Shown here: one piece after another, positions 22,001-29,649 of the stretch | Numbering within the stretch: position 1 is the stretch's first letter | Layout: the number at the start of each line of letters is the position of its first letter | Assembly: GCA_900542005.1 (NCBI GenBank) | Contig: UQLW01000034.1 | Location: 1 to 32,328 of the forward strand | Length of the DNA: 32,328 nucleotides | DNA from: an uncultured Eubacteriales bacterium | Lineage (GTDB): Bacteria; Bacillota; Clostridia; Christensenellales; UMGS416 | Direction: 5' to 3' | Program-made: the position numbers and the translations under genes | The notes under the pieces: generated by a model | What the model was told of the DNA's origin: nothing | The model's database searches: none | What the model saw: only the letters and a program-made list of their open reading frames with translations

Positions 22001-22334
22001 GAGGCAAGCCTATAAGCCGAGTTCTGTCGTGTGTGGCCATCTGTCTAGGCCTGAAGTTGCCAACAGGCTCAAGCGATTACCGGGGAATGGGACGGGCCGC
22101 CCGCGATCCCCTCAATCTTGCACCAGGTGGGGTTTACAGATGCGCGCTCAGTCGCCAGAGCGCCGGTGAGCTCTTACCTCGCCCTTTCACCCTTACGGGG
22201 CCAGGCCCCGCGGTTGTTTTCTGTTGCACTTTCCTTGAAGTCGCCTTCACCGGGGGTTACCCGGCACCCTGCCCTGTGGAGCTCGGACTTTCCTCGCGCG
22301 CATGACTGCGCCCGCGGCCACCCAGCTTGCTCAG
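22001..22334 (-). ncRNA. rnpB: RNase P RNA, class A
   Basis: This is the catalytic RNA that matures tRNA 5' ends. Read on the minus strand, it has the near-universal 5' core GAGGAAAGTCCGAGC and CACAGGGCAGGGTGCC, the class A element GCGAGGTAAGAGCTCACCGG, and the 3' core ACAGAACTCGGCTTATAGG. Helix P1 forms between GAGCAAGC at the 5' end (22332-22325) and GCTTGCCTC at the 3' end, with one bulge. Ends are set by P1 and the promoter, within about five bases. Class A argues against Bacillales. Open reading frames across it are spurious. Confidence 0.97.
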
Positions 22335-22340
22335 GGCTTT

Positions 22341-22369
22341 ATTATACCTCCATCCCCGCGGCCGGTCAA
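22341..22369 (-). promoter_or_regulatory. rnpB promoter
   Basis: On the minus strand, TTGACC (22369-22364), a 17-base spacer and consensus TATAAT (22346-22341), seven bases before the predicted RNA start. The -35 box overlaps the stop codon of the upstream SanA/YdcF-like gene. Confidence 0.9.
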
Positions 22370-23016
22370 GGCGTATTGGTCGCATCGCCGTCCCCAGTCA
22401 GGTCGACCCGCTCGGTATAGGCCGGCGCAGGCAGCCATACCTGGACAAAATCCTTCACCCGGGCGAAGAATTCCCGTATCTGCCGCTTCGCCTCCCCGTT
22501 ATAGGTCCGGGCGTCGCTGGGGACGCCGTAGGCCTCCAGGCCCAGGGCGCGGGCGATAAAGACCGCCCTGTACAAGTGATACCGCTGGGTGACAATGATG
22601 ATTTTCCGGGCGCCAAAGATATCCCGGGCACGCAGCAGCGATTCATAGGTGGAAAAGCCGCTGTGATCCAGAAACACGTCCGAGCTGGCTACCCCCTTCT
22701 CCACCGCATAGCGCTTCATGGTGGATACTTCGTCATAATAGGGCGAGCTGTGATCGCCGCTCATCAGGAGCTTCGCGCCTTTACCGGCCTCGTACAGGGC
22801 GATGCCCTGATCCACCCGGTCCTGCAGCATGGGGCTCAGCCTGGAATTGGCCCACACGCCCGCGCCCAACACCAGCACCACCGGCGCTTCCGGTACGGTT
22901 TGAGGCGAGCGGATCGAAAAGGCCGCGACGCCGATCACCGCCAGGTTCATCACCACCGGAAGCGCCGCCAGGATGCCCAATATCCAGGCGGCTGTTTTCA
23001 GCAATCGTTTCAGCAT
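22366..23016 (-). CDS. SanA/YdcF-like membrane protein (DUF218)
   Basis: This 216-residue protein starts at ATG 23016 with GGAGG upstream. Residues 8-35 form one membrane anchor. The DUF218 domain follows: VVLVLGAGVWANSRLSPML near 46, QGIALYEAGKGAKLLMSGDHS, then YDEVSTMKRYAVEKGV, DHSGFSTYESLLRA and VTQRYHLYRAVFIARALGLEAYGVPS. These match the SanA/YdcF group, linked to envelope integrity and vancomycin tolerance in E. coli. Molecular activity is not settled. The gene ends inside the rnpB promoter, with no terminator between, so read-through into rnpB is possible. Confidence 0.85.
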   Translation of the reverse strand: MLKRLLKTAAWILGILAALPVVMNLAVIGVAAFSIRSPQTVPEAPVVLVLGAGVWANSRLSPMLQDRVDQGIALYEAGKGAKLLMSGDHSSPYYDEVSTMKRYAVEKGVASSDVFLDHSGFSTYESLLRARDIFGARKIIIVTQRYHLYRAVFIARALGLEAYGVPSDARTYNGEAKRQIREFFARVKDFVQVWLPAPAYTERVDLTGDGDATNTP

Positions 23017-23033
23017 GATAACCTCCGGGCTTC

Positions 23034-23062
23034 ATTGTATCACATCGCGCAAATTCCGACAA
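23034..23062 (-). promoter_or_regulatory. Promoter of SanA/YdcF-like gene
   Basis: On the minus strand, TTGTCG (23062-23057), a 17-base spacer and TGA-TACAAT, an extended -10 with hexamer 23039-23034. Confidence 0.65.
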
Positions 23063-23079
23063 ATGAGAGGAGCTATCCG

Positions 23080-23979
23080 ATGATCGTCAGCGCCAGCCGC
23101 CGCAGCGACATCCCGGCCTTTTATTATCCCTGGCTGCTCAACCGCCTCTTGGCCGGGGAGGCCTGGGTACCCAACCCCTTTAATCCCCGCCAGATTACCG
23201 TCGTACCCCTATCGCCCCGGACGGTGGACGCGCTGGTGCTTTGGAGCAAAAATCCCGCTCCCATGCTGGAGCGCCCGCTGCCGCCCTATCCCTGGTATAT
23301 GCAGTATACGCTCAACGATTACCCGGCCGCCTTTGAGCCGGGCCTTCCAGCGGCGGAGCAGCGGGTGGAGACCTTCCGCGCGCTGGCGGCGCTGGGTGAC
23401 CCCGAGGCTTTGGTCTGGCGCTACGATCCCATCATCTTCGCCGGGGATATGGACGCAGCCTGGCACTGCCAGCGCTTTGAGCGGCTGTGCCGCCGGCTGC
23501 AGGGCGCCACCAACCAGGCCGTCATCAGCTTCCTTGACAGCTACTCCAAGATTGCCGGTTGGCTCCGGCGCAGCGGTATCCGCTGGCCTGAGCTGCCCGA
23601 GCGCCAGGCCCTCGCCACCCGCCTGGCCCAGACCGGCGCGGACTATGGAATCACCGTCACCGCCTGCTGCGAGGCCGGTCTAAACCTGCCCTCCGCCCAT
23701 TGCATCGACGCCGCGCGGCTGTCAAGGATCGCGGGGCCCCTGTCGCTGCCGCCGGACAGAGGGCAGCGCCCCGGCTGCGGCTGCGCCGCCAGCGTGGATA
23801 TCGGCCGCTATGACAGCTGCCCCCATGGCTGCGGCTACTGCTATGCCAACGCGTCCGCCGCCCTGGCCCGCAGCCATTTCAGCCAGCACAACCCGGAAGC
23901 CCCCATGATGTGGGGCGAGCCCCATCCAGAGGCAAAATTTAAAATTCTCGAAAGTTCAAGCGCCCGATCGCTGCTCTAG
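23080..23979 (+). CDS. DUF1848 family protein with CxxxCxxC cluster motif
   Basis: The start is ATG 23080 with AGAGGAG seven bases upstream; the product has 299 residues. It opens with SASRRSDIPAFYYPWLLNRL and VPNPFNPRQ, as DUF1848 proteins do, then VLWSKNPAPML, YTLNDYP and WRYDPIIF. The C-terminal part holds GCGCAASVDIGRYDSCPHGCGYCYAN. The CPHGCGYC string has the C-x3-C-x2-C spacing of radical SAM [4Fe-4S] sites, but at the C-terminus instead of the N-terminus. Relation to the spore photoproduct lyase type of radical SAM enzymes has been suggested by such motifs; activity here is unproven. It is a stand-alone gene. Confidence 0.85.
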   Translation: MIVSASRRSDIPAFYYPWLLNRLLAGEAWVPNPFNPRQITVVPLSPRTVDALVLWSKNPAPMLERPLPPYPWYMQYTLNDYPAAFEPGLPAAEQRVETFRALAALGDPEALVWRYDPIIFAGDMDAAWHCQRFERLCRRLQGATNQAVISFLDSYSKIAGWLRRSGIRWPELPERQALATRLAQTGADYGITVTACCEAGLNLPSAHCIDAARLSRIAGPLSLPPDRGQRPGCGCAASVDIGRYDSCPHGCGYCYANASAALARSHFSQHNPEAPMMWGEPHPEAKFKILESSSARSLL

Positions 23980-24039
23980 CGGAACAAAGGGTATATGCTT
24001 CACCGTCCAATGATTATAAAGGACGGAGGGAGCGAAAAA

Positions 24040-25425
24040 ATGCGGATAAAATGGGGTGTTCTTCCGGCTATTGCGCTGTTTATATGCATCGCGTGCATAC
24101 GAACAGCCCGCGCAGAGGAGGCGCCGGAGCTGACCGGCCGCTGCACCATCACGCTTTCCGGAGGCAGCGGGGACGCATCCAGCCTGACGGATCAGGACTA
24201 CACGACCCAGTGGAAGGCGCCCAAATCCGGCGGTTCCCTCACCATCCAGGCGCCAGAGGGGATGCGGTTGGCCGGCGTTTCCCTTAAATGGGACAAGCTG
24301 CCCCAAACCGCCTACTTCAGCGTGGATACCGGCGGCGGCTGGGAGGACTATCCGGTGGAGGATCACCGCCTGCTCCATCAGTATGTCGGCCTGCCCGGCG
24401 TGCAGGCGATGAAAATCGAGAGCCGGGGCGAGCCCATGATTCTCAACGAGCTCCGCCTCTATGGCCCCGGCGAGCTGCCGGGGGATGTGCAGCGCTGGTC
24501 TCCCCCCTGCGGCAAGGCTGACCTGCTGCTCATGCCCACCCATCCCGACGACGAGGACCTCTTTTTCGGCGGAACGCTGCCCACCTATGCCGGGCAATAT
24601 GGAAAAAAGGTGCAGGTGGTCTACATGACCCAGGCCACCCGCCGCAGGCGCCACGAAGCCCTGGACGGCCTCTGGCTGGTGGGCGTACGCCATGCGCCGG
24701 TGTTCTCCCCCTTCGAGGATGTTTATTGCGACAGCCTGGAAGAGGCGGAACACGTCTACAGCGTGCCTGAGGTAACCGGCTGGCAGGTGGAGATGATCCG
24801 CCGCTTTAAGCCCCTTGCCATCATCGGGCACGATATCGAGGGCGAATATGGGCACAGCGTCCATAAGCTCAACGCCCGCTGCCTGCAAAAGGCGGTGGAG
24901 CAGGCCGGGAAGGACGGCTTTTATCCGGCCAGCCAGCAGCAATACGGCCTGTGGGATACGCCCAAGTGCTACCTGCATAACTGGCCGGAAAACCAGCGCC
25001 TGATGGATTGGGATAAGCCCCTGAGCGCCTTTGGCGGCAAGACCGGATATGAGCTGGCCGGCGAGGCCTTCCGCTGCCATGTGTCCCAGCAGAACGGCCA
25101 TCATGCCATGTCCAAGGAGGGCCGCAGGGATTGCCGGAACTTCGGCCTGTACCGGAGCCTGGTGGGCCCGGACGAAGCCCTGGACGATTTTCTGGAGCAT
25201 ACCTGCGAGGCGCTGGCCGCCCCGCAGGCTTCCGCGAGCACCGCCGCTCCTTCCAGCATACCGCCCCTTTCCCAGGCATCTGAACCGGCCCCTGCGCCGG
25301 CTGCGCCGCCCAAATGGCCCTCTGTGGTCGGGGCGTCGCTTACCGCCCTCGCCCTGCTGCTGGCCGTCGGGCAGATGCGCAAGGCGCTGCTGCGCGCCCG
25401 GCGCGCCTCCAGGCCCCGCCAGTAG
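24040..25425 (+). CDS. Exported PIG-L family deacetylase with C-terminal membrane anchor
   Basis: The start is ATG 24040 with GGAGGG nine bases upstream; the product has 461 residues. A signal peptide (WGVLPAIALFICIACIRTARA) is followed by a beta domain to about residue 155 (SSLTDQDYTTQWKAPKSGG, LRLYGPGEL), likely carbohydrate-binding (discoidin-like). The PIG-L/LmbE domain has the zinc motif PTHPDDEDLFFGG near 170 and GHDIEGEYGHSVH near 265. Near the C-terminus are an Ala/Pro/Ser linker and one membrane segment (VVGASLTALALLLAVG) followed by Arg/Lys-rich residues, a classic membrane-anchor/stop-transfer layout. It is likely to remove acetyl groups from an N-acetylated sugar outside the cell. 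Confidence 0.85.
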   Translation: MRIKWGVLPAIALFICIACIRTARAEEAPELTGRCTITLSGGSGDASSLTDQDYTTQWKAPKSGGSLTIQAPEGMRLAGVSLKWDKLPQTAYFSVDTGGGWEDYPVEDHRLLHQYVGLPGVQAMKIESRGEPMILNELRLYGPGELPGDVQRWSPPCGKADLLLMPTHPDDEDLFFGGTLPTYAGQYGKKVQVVYMTQATRRRRHEALDGLWLVGVRHAPVFSPFEDVYCDSLEEAEHVYSVPEVTGWQVEMIRRFKPLAIIGHDIEGEYGHSVHKLNARCLQKAVEQAGKDGFYPASQQQYGLWDTPKCYLHNWPENQRLMDWDKPLSAFGGKTGYELAGEAFRCHVSQQNGHHAMSKEGRRDCRNFGLYRSLVGPDEALDDFLEHTCEALAAPQASASTAAPSSIPPLSQASEPAPAPAAPPKWPSVVGASLTALALLLAVGQMRKALLRARRASRPRQ

Positions 25426-25440
25426 CGCTATGCAAGAATC

Positions 25441-25481
25441 AAAGCCTCAGGAGCCAGTTCACTCAGCTCCTGAGGCTTTTT
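25441..25481 (+). terminator. Terminator after PIG-L gene
   Basis: AAAGCCTCAGGAGC and its complement form a 14-bp stem, followed by TTTTT. The convergent RluA-type gene ends 22 bases further on. Confidence 0.95.
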
Positions 25482-25502
25482 CTGCTGTGCCCTTCTCCGC
25501 GC

Positions 25503-26423
25503 TTATTCGGCCTGTCCCCCCTCCAGCAGCCGGGCCAGGCGGTCCATATCCGGCGGCAGCGGCGACCGGAGGCGCATCATCTCGCCGCTGGCCGGATGGC
25601 GGAAGGCCAGTTCGCTGGAATGCAGCGCTGTCCGCGCCATACCCAGCAGGCCCTCCTGCCCGTAGAGGAAATCGCCCAGCAGCGGATGGCCCAGATGGGC
25701 CATATGCACCCGGATCTGGTGGGTGCGCCCTGTATGCAGCCGCAGGCGCATCAGGCTATAGGCTTCACCGGCAGCCAGGGTTTCATAGTCGGTGACCGCC
25801 GGCGCGCCGTCGTCCCGCACCTCCCGGGCCATGAGCGATCCCGGCCGGCAGCCGATCGGGGCGTTCACCTGCCCGTTGGGCGGTGCAGGCCGCCCCTCCA
25901 CCAGCGCAAGGTATACCCGCTGGAGGACGCCCTCGGCCCGTTGGCGCTCCAGCTCCGTTTGGGCCGGGGCGTTCTTGGCCACCAGTATCAGCCCTGAGGT
26001 ATCCTTGTCCAGGCGGCCCAGGGTGCGCACGACCAAGCCCTGGCCCTGCTGCTGGAAATGCCACACCAGGATATTGGCCAGCGTATCGTCATAATGGCCC
26101 GGCGAGGGATGCACCGGCAGGCCCGCCGGCTTATCCACCACCAGCAGCTCCGAATCCTCATAGGCAATATGCAACCGGCCCGGGCGGGGGACCAGCTGGC
26201 CCGATTGGGTCTGGGCCTCCTCAATCCGCACCTGGAGCGCGTCCCCGGCTTGGAGCCGTGCCCGTACCGTCACATGTTCCCCATTCACGGTAATTCCCAT
26301 GGGCTTGAACTTGGCGCGCTTGATCTGGGTGGCCGACAGCCGCAGGCGTGTTTTCAGCACGCTGCGCACCAGCCACCCCTCGTCCTCCGCCGTCGCCCGG
26401 TATTCGATGACCTTTTCCATCAT
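25503..26423 (-). CDS. RluA-family pseudouridine synthase
   Basis: This product has 306 residues. Two adjacent ATGs (26423, 26420) share GGAG; the first is given. An N-terminal S4-like RNA-binding domain (LRLSATQIKRAKF, GITVNGEHV) is followed by the catalytic domain with YEDSELLVVDKPAGLPVHP, the catalytic GRLDKDTSGLILVAK (Asp in RLD), YLALVEG, and the LHTGRTHQIRVHMAHLGHPLLGD motif (cited in parts). It modifies uridine in rRNA or tRNA; the exact site cannot be told. It follows the zinc-ribbon gene with a hairpin in between. Confidence 0.95.
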   Translation of the reverse strand: MMEKVIEYRATAEDEGWLVRSVLKTRLRLSATQIKRAKFKPMGITVNGEHVTVRARLQAGDALQVRIEEAQTQSGQLVPRPGRLHIAYEDSELLVVDKPAGLPVHPSPGHYDDTLANILVWHFQQQGQGLVVRTLGRLDKDTSGLILVAKNAPAQTELERQRAEGVLQRVYLALVEGRPAPPNGQVNAPIGCRPGSLMAREVRDDGAPAVTDYETLAAGEAYSLMRLRLHTGRTHQIRVHMAHLGHPLLGDFLYGQEGLLGMARTALHSSELAFRHPASGEMMRLRSPLPPDMDRLARLLEGGQAE

Positions 26424-26433
26424 CCTGCTCCAC

Positions 26434-26466
26434 GCAAAAGGGGAAGGCGCCTATCCTTCCCCTTGC
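26434..26466 (-). terminator. Hairpin between zinc-ribbon and RluA-type genes
   Basis: On the minus strand, GCAAGGGGAAGG and CCTTCCCCTTTTGC form a 10-bp stem ending in TTTT. The U-tract is short, so some read-through into the RluA-type gene is expected. Confidence 0.6.
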
Positions 26467-26482
26467 ATTTGTCCCTTTTCCC

Positions 26483-27193
26483 TTATTCCTTCACATATAC
26501 CAGCCGTCCGCAGTTCTCGCATTCGGCGATACCCTGGTTTCTCAGCCGGGTCAGCCCCGCCGAGGCAATCTCCATGTGGCATCCGCTGCAGCGGTCGTTT
26601 TCCAGGGGTACGATGGGGTTGTTGGCGTGCTGCCGGGCCTGCTTATAGCGGGCCAGCAGGGTTTCCGGCAGCGTGGCCTGCACAGACTCCAGCTCCTTCT
26701 TCAGCGGCTCCGTCCGCGCCATAACCGCGCTGAGCTCCTTGTCATAGATGGTCTTCATCTTGGCGTAATCCTGGCGGGCCCGGGGCAGATTGGCAGCCAT
26801 CTTCTTCATCTCCTGGTCAATGGTGGCCAGCCGCTTGATCAGGGCCTGCAGGTCCTGCTCGTTACGGGCCAGGGCGCCGGCGATTTCCTGGGCCTCGCGC
26901 TCCATGTCCTGCACGTCGGCCAGGTCGCTCTCCTCGTCGGCTGCGGCATAGTGGACGCTCTCGGCCTCGGCCCGGGCCCGGTTCGCCTCATAGCGATGGG
27001 TCAGCTCCTCCAGCGCAGCATGCAGCTCTGTCACGTCGGTCTCCATCTGTTTGTAGTTATTTTGGGCGTTAATAATATAATTGCGCGCATGGAGCAGCTT
27101 TTTGCGCACCTGAGATCCCCTCAGCTCGTTTTCGATCTGGTTAATCTCATTCTCCACCCGCTGGCACTCGATGAGCTTTTCTAAAAAATCCAT
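26483..27193 (-). CDS. Coiled-coil protein with C4-type zinc ribbon
   Basis: This 236-residue protein starts at ATG 27193 with AAAGGAAGG upstream. Residues 1-180 form a long coiled coil (IECQRVENEINQIENELRGS onward). The C-terminus has two CxxC pairs, CSGCHMEIA and CENCGRLV, making a zinc ribbon. It is commonly found next to nif3 in Firmicutes and has relatives with chaperone or RNA-related roles. It lies 15 bases after the Nif3 stop. The family function is not established in this lineage. Confidence 0.9.
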   Translation of the reverse strand: MDFLEKLIECQRVENEINQIENELRGSQVRKKLLHARNYIINAQNNYKQMETDVTELHAALEELTHRYEANRARAEAESVHYAAADEESDLADVQDMEREAQEIAGALARNEQDLQALIKRLATIDQEMKKMAANLPRARQDYAKMKTIYDKELSAVMARTEPLKKELESVQATLPETLLARYKQARQHANNPIVPLENDRCSGCHMEIASAGLTRLRNQGIAECENCGRLVYVKE

Positions 27194-27208
27194 ATTTCCT
27201 TCCTTTCC

Positions 27209-28006
27209 CTAGGTTCCCGGCTCCGCCTGCGCATAGGGGCTGGTCATGAGGGGAGCCAGGCTGAATGCTATTTGTAATTTTACCCTATCTGCCTGCATTT
27301 GTAAATGCTCAAGCCAGGGCTTGAGCACCACGTTTTCCGTACTGTCGTGTCCTGCCTCCACCATGAACAGGCCCATCTCCCGGGCCTGCAGGGCCTCGTG
27401 GTATTTGGCCTCGCCGGTCAAAAAGAGCTCCGCGCCCGCGGCTTGGGCGGCCATAAGGCCGTCTCCCCCCGCGCCGCTGACCAGGGCGACCCGCTCTACC
27501 TGGGCTGCCGCCGGCTCCGTCATCCGGATCCGGGGCGCCCCCAGCCCTTTGGCGATCCAGGCCGCCGCCTGGCGCGGCGCCATCGGCTCGGGCAAAAGCC
27601 CCATACGGCCGCAGGGCATACCCGGCAGCGGTTGGATTTCCCGGAGGCCAACCGCCTGGGCCAGGCAGTCGTTGACGCCGCCCTCGGCAGCGTCCAGGTT
27701 GGTGTGGGCGCAGAGGGCGTGGATCCCCCGGCGGGCCAGCCCCAGCACCAGGGCCCCCGTCGCGTCCGAAGCCGTTACCCGCCTCAGCTGGGAAAAGATG
27801 ACCGGATGGTGCGTCAGCAGCAGCTCCACCTTCGCGGCGGCGGCCGCCTCAATCAGTGGGCCTGTCACCTCCAGCGCCACCCACACGGAGGATACCGGCG
27901 CCCGCTCGTCGCCCACCAGCAGGCCCACGTTGTCCCAGCCTTCCGCCAGGCAGGAGGGGGCCGTTTTCTCCACCAGCGCCATCACATCCTTAACGGCAGC
28001 GGTCAT
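27209..28006 (-). CDS. Nif3-like dinuclear metal centre protein
   Basis: The start is ATG 28006 with AGGAGG nine bases upstream. It overlaps the Nudix gene by 17 bases. The 265-residue length fits the short Nif3/YqfO class. The metal-site motifs are WDNVGLLVGDE near residue 25, LLLTHHPVIF near 63, HTNLDAAEGGVND near 100 and EAGHDSTENVVLKPW near the end. Members form toroidal hexamers with two metals per subunit; related proteins have been reported as GTP cyclohydrolase type or as of unknown function. The position behind trmK is conserved in Firmicutes. Confidence 0.9.
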   Translation of the reverse strand: MTAAVKDVMALVEKTAPSCLAEGWDNVGLLVGDERAPVSSVWVALEVTGPLIEAAAAAKVELLLTHHPVIFSQLRRVTASDATGALVLGLARRGIHALCAHTNLDAAEGGVNDCLAQAVGLREIQPLPGMPCGRMGLLPEPMAPRQAAAWIAKGLGAPRIRMTEPAAAQVERVALVSGAGGDGLMAAQAAGAELFLTGEAKYHEALQAREMGLFMVEAGHDSTENVVLKPWLEHLQMQADRVKLQIAFSLAPLMTSPYAQAEPGT

Positions 28007-28505
28007 CGCAATGATCCTCCTGAGCTGGAAATACCAGCGCGAAATACTCCGCACCGTAGTTTATGAATTCGCCGCGCTCGACCATCGCCATAATTTCGCA
28101 TTGCGACCGCCATGCAGCGCAATCGACCTCCTCCGGCTGCAGCCTGAGCTCCGTGCAGCAGGAAATGGTCAGCCGCCACAGGTCGCGGAAGGCGTGGTTG
28201 CGCCGCTGGCGGCCCAGAAAGTGGAAGTCCTCCGGGCAGGCGCTGACGCCCAGCTCCTCCATAAGCTCCCGCCGGGCCGCCGTAAGCGAATCCTCGCCGG
28301 CCTTGGCCGAGCCGCCCGCCGGCGCCCACATGCCCGGACAGAAGCCCAGGCGCGTAGAACGCCGCTGAATGAGATAAAGTCCATGCCCGTTATCCACCCA
28401 GGTATGCACCACCAGGTGGAACTCGCCCCGGCCCAAGCGGCCGCGCCGATCCATGAGGCGGCCTGTCGGCTGAGCGTTTTCATCCAGGATATCCCATAGC
28501 TCCAT
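27990..28505 (-). CDS. Nudix hydrolase
   Basis: This 171-residue protein starts at ATG 28505 with AAAGGAGG six bases upstream. The Nudix box is intact: G-x5-E-x7-REL-x-EE-x-G-V around residues 64-87 (GSAKAGEDSLTAARRELMEE followed by LGV). The N-terminus (LWDILDENAQPTGRLMDR) and FHLVVHTWV recall the isopentenyl-diphosphate isomerase-like Nudix group, though the true substrate is unknown. It is inserted between trmK and nif3 and overlaps nif3 by 17 bases, so the two are translationally linked. Confidence 0.9.
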   Translation of the reverse strand: MELWDILDENAQPTGRLMDRRGRLGRGEFHLVVHTWVDNGHGLYLIQRRSTRLGFCPGMWAPAGGSAKAGEDSLTAARRELMEELGVSACPEDFHFLGRQRRNHAFRDLWRLTISCCTELRLQPEEVDCAAWRSQCEIMAMVERGEFINYGAEYFALVFPAQEDHCDDRCR

Positions 28506-28539
28506 CCTGCGCCTCCTTTAGGTTCTCTCTTTTCTTTAT

Positions 28540-29226
28540 CTAACCACAAAACGGCCTAATTTGCAATTGATTTTGCCGGATCCCCTCCAGCCGGACGATT
28601 TGTTTGTCCATTTGCATGCGCCGCTGCCCGCACAGGCCCTGTCCGACCCGTTGGATCACGCGCATCCTCCAAAGCAGGTAGGCAGGCAGCAGGGGGTGCC
28701 GCTCCGCCAGCAGCTTGGGGCCAAAATCCAGCTCGTCCTCCGTATAGCGGGCGCAGCCCGGCACCGCCCGCAGCATATGGTAGTATCGCCGGTTTTCATA
28801 GACCATATCCTCAGCGTCTATGATAAACCCCAGCTCCATCAGGCTGCGGCGAAGCCCCTCCATGTCCTGCATGGGCTGCAGGATCAGGCGGCCCACCTGC
28901 CGGGCCGTATCCAGGTTCCGGCACAGGATGTCCCGGATCGTATGGGCTGAGAGCCCGGCGATGACCACGGCGCCGACGCCCGGCTCCAGCCCCTCCAATC
29001 CATTGCCCTGGCGGGCAATCATCCGCTCGCCGAGCGCCAGCGTCTCCGCCAGGCGGCGCGCCTTCTCCAGCGATGGCTCGGAAATATCCACCGCCGTTAC
29101 CCAAGGCGCGCCCTGCTGCAGCAGCGCGCAGGCCAGGCGTCCATGGTCGCAGCCAATATCCGCCACCGGCTCCCCCCGGGGCGTCAGCTCCAGCACCGCC
29201 TGCAGCCGTTTGCATAGATGAAGCAT
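28540..29226 (-). CDS. trmK: tRNA (adenine22-N1)-methyltransferase TrmK
   Basis: Start chosen at ATG 29226, with GGGGGAG upstream (an earlier codon at 29262 is weak). The product has 228 residues. Class I SAM-binding features are VADIGCDHGRLACALLQQG near residue 20 and AVDISEPSLEKARRLAE. VVIAGLSAHTIRDILCRN follows where most TrmK proteins have AGMGG, a change in a usually constant loop. Further motifs are LILQPMQD and YENRRYYHMLRAVPG. It methylates A22 of tRNA. It heads the cluster trmK-nudix-nif3-zinc ribbon, 60 bases after the terminator at 29285-29312. Confidence 0.85.
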   Translation of the reverse strand: MLHLCKRLQAVLELTPRGEPVADIGCDHGRLACALLQQGAPWVTAVDISEPSLEKARRLAETLALGERMIARQGNGLEGLEPGVGAVVIAGLSAHTIRDILCRNLDTARQVGRLILQPMQDMEGLRRSLMELGFIIDAEDMVYENRRYYHMLRAVPGCARYTEDELDFGPKLLAERHPLLPAYLLWRMRVIQRVGQGLCGQRRMQMDKQIVRLEGIRQNQLQIRPFCG

Positions 29227-29284
29227 ATCCCTCTCCCCCGACGCCGTCCCTGCGCACGGCATCCTTTCTTCATTATGATCTTAA

Positions 29285-29312
29285 ACAAAACCGGCTCCAA
29301 GGAGCCGGTTTT
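29285..29312 (-). terminator. Terminator of the 29.3-29.5 kb RNA unit
   Basis: AAAACCGGCTC, loop CAAG, GAGCCGGTTTT form an 11-bp palindromic stem; the minus-strand 3' side reads TTTTGTTT. It lies between the promoter at 29530-29558 and trmK. Confidence 0.9.
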
Positions 29313-29524
29313 CGCCGTCGCATATTTCTGCACTCGCCGTTTCTAGGCCATGCCGTTCGTAAGCCTTCTCTTATCCCGCTTTCCGGCCGGCGGCGCTGCC
29401 CCCTGGGCTGGCCATTGCCCCGCAAGCCCCATGACCGTATCCGCTCATGGGGCGGCCGCTGCTCGCCTGGGGCCGCCTTCAGCCTTTACATAAAAAGCAG
29501 GGAGCATATAAACGGTCCCCTGTT
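29285..29524 (-). ncRNA. Candidate non-coding RNA, about 240 nt
   Basis: The unit is bounded by a strong promoter (29530-29558) and an intrinsic terminator. No protein of convincing length or ribosome site lies inside. The minus-strand RNA has several strong local stems: CAGGG-A with TCCCTG; GGCGGCC with GGCCGCC; CCCCATGA with TCATGGGG; GGGCT with AGCCC. An A/G-rich, weakly paired 3' third follows before the terminator. This could be a stand-alone small RNA, or a leader that controls read-through into trmK. I did not find matches to T-box, S-box, M-box, cobalamin, FMN, TPP or lysine consensus strings. 6S or a raiA-type RNA cannot be excluded by eye. Confidence 0.6.
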
Positions 29525-29529
29525 GCTTT

Positions 29530-29558
29530 ATTATATCGGAATTGGCCCTATCTTGCAA
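29530..29558 (-). promoter_or_regulatory. Promoter of the candidate RNA
   Basis: On the minus strand, TTGCAA (29558-29553), a 17-base spacer and consensus TATAAT (29535-29530). Confidence 0.85.
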
Positions 29559-29607
29559 CGATAAGATCGCCTATAACCTATCCCTGCCCGCCTAGCCACG
29601 GCCCAAT

Positions 29608-29641
29608 CCGCCGGCTTTCTTTCGGTTAAGCCAGCCGGCGG
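29608..29641 (-). terminator. Hairpin after EAL gene
   Basis: CCGCCGGCT (29608-29616) pairs with AGCCGGCGG (29633-29641), beginning nine bases after the EAL stop. On the minus strand it is followed by ATTGGGCC, without a U-tract, so termination is uncertain. Confidence 0.4.
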
Positions 29642-29649
29642 GGCCTCTG

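Noticed and set aside
22033..22559. Plus-strand open frames across 22.0-22.6 kb
   Set aside because: They cover the RNase P RNA and its promoter on the other strand.
29400..29480. Short plus-strand open frames in the 29.3-29.6 kb gap
   Set aside because: They lack ribosome sites and lie in the region with a minus-strand promoter and terminator.
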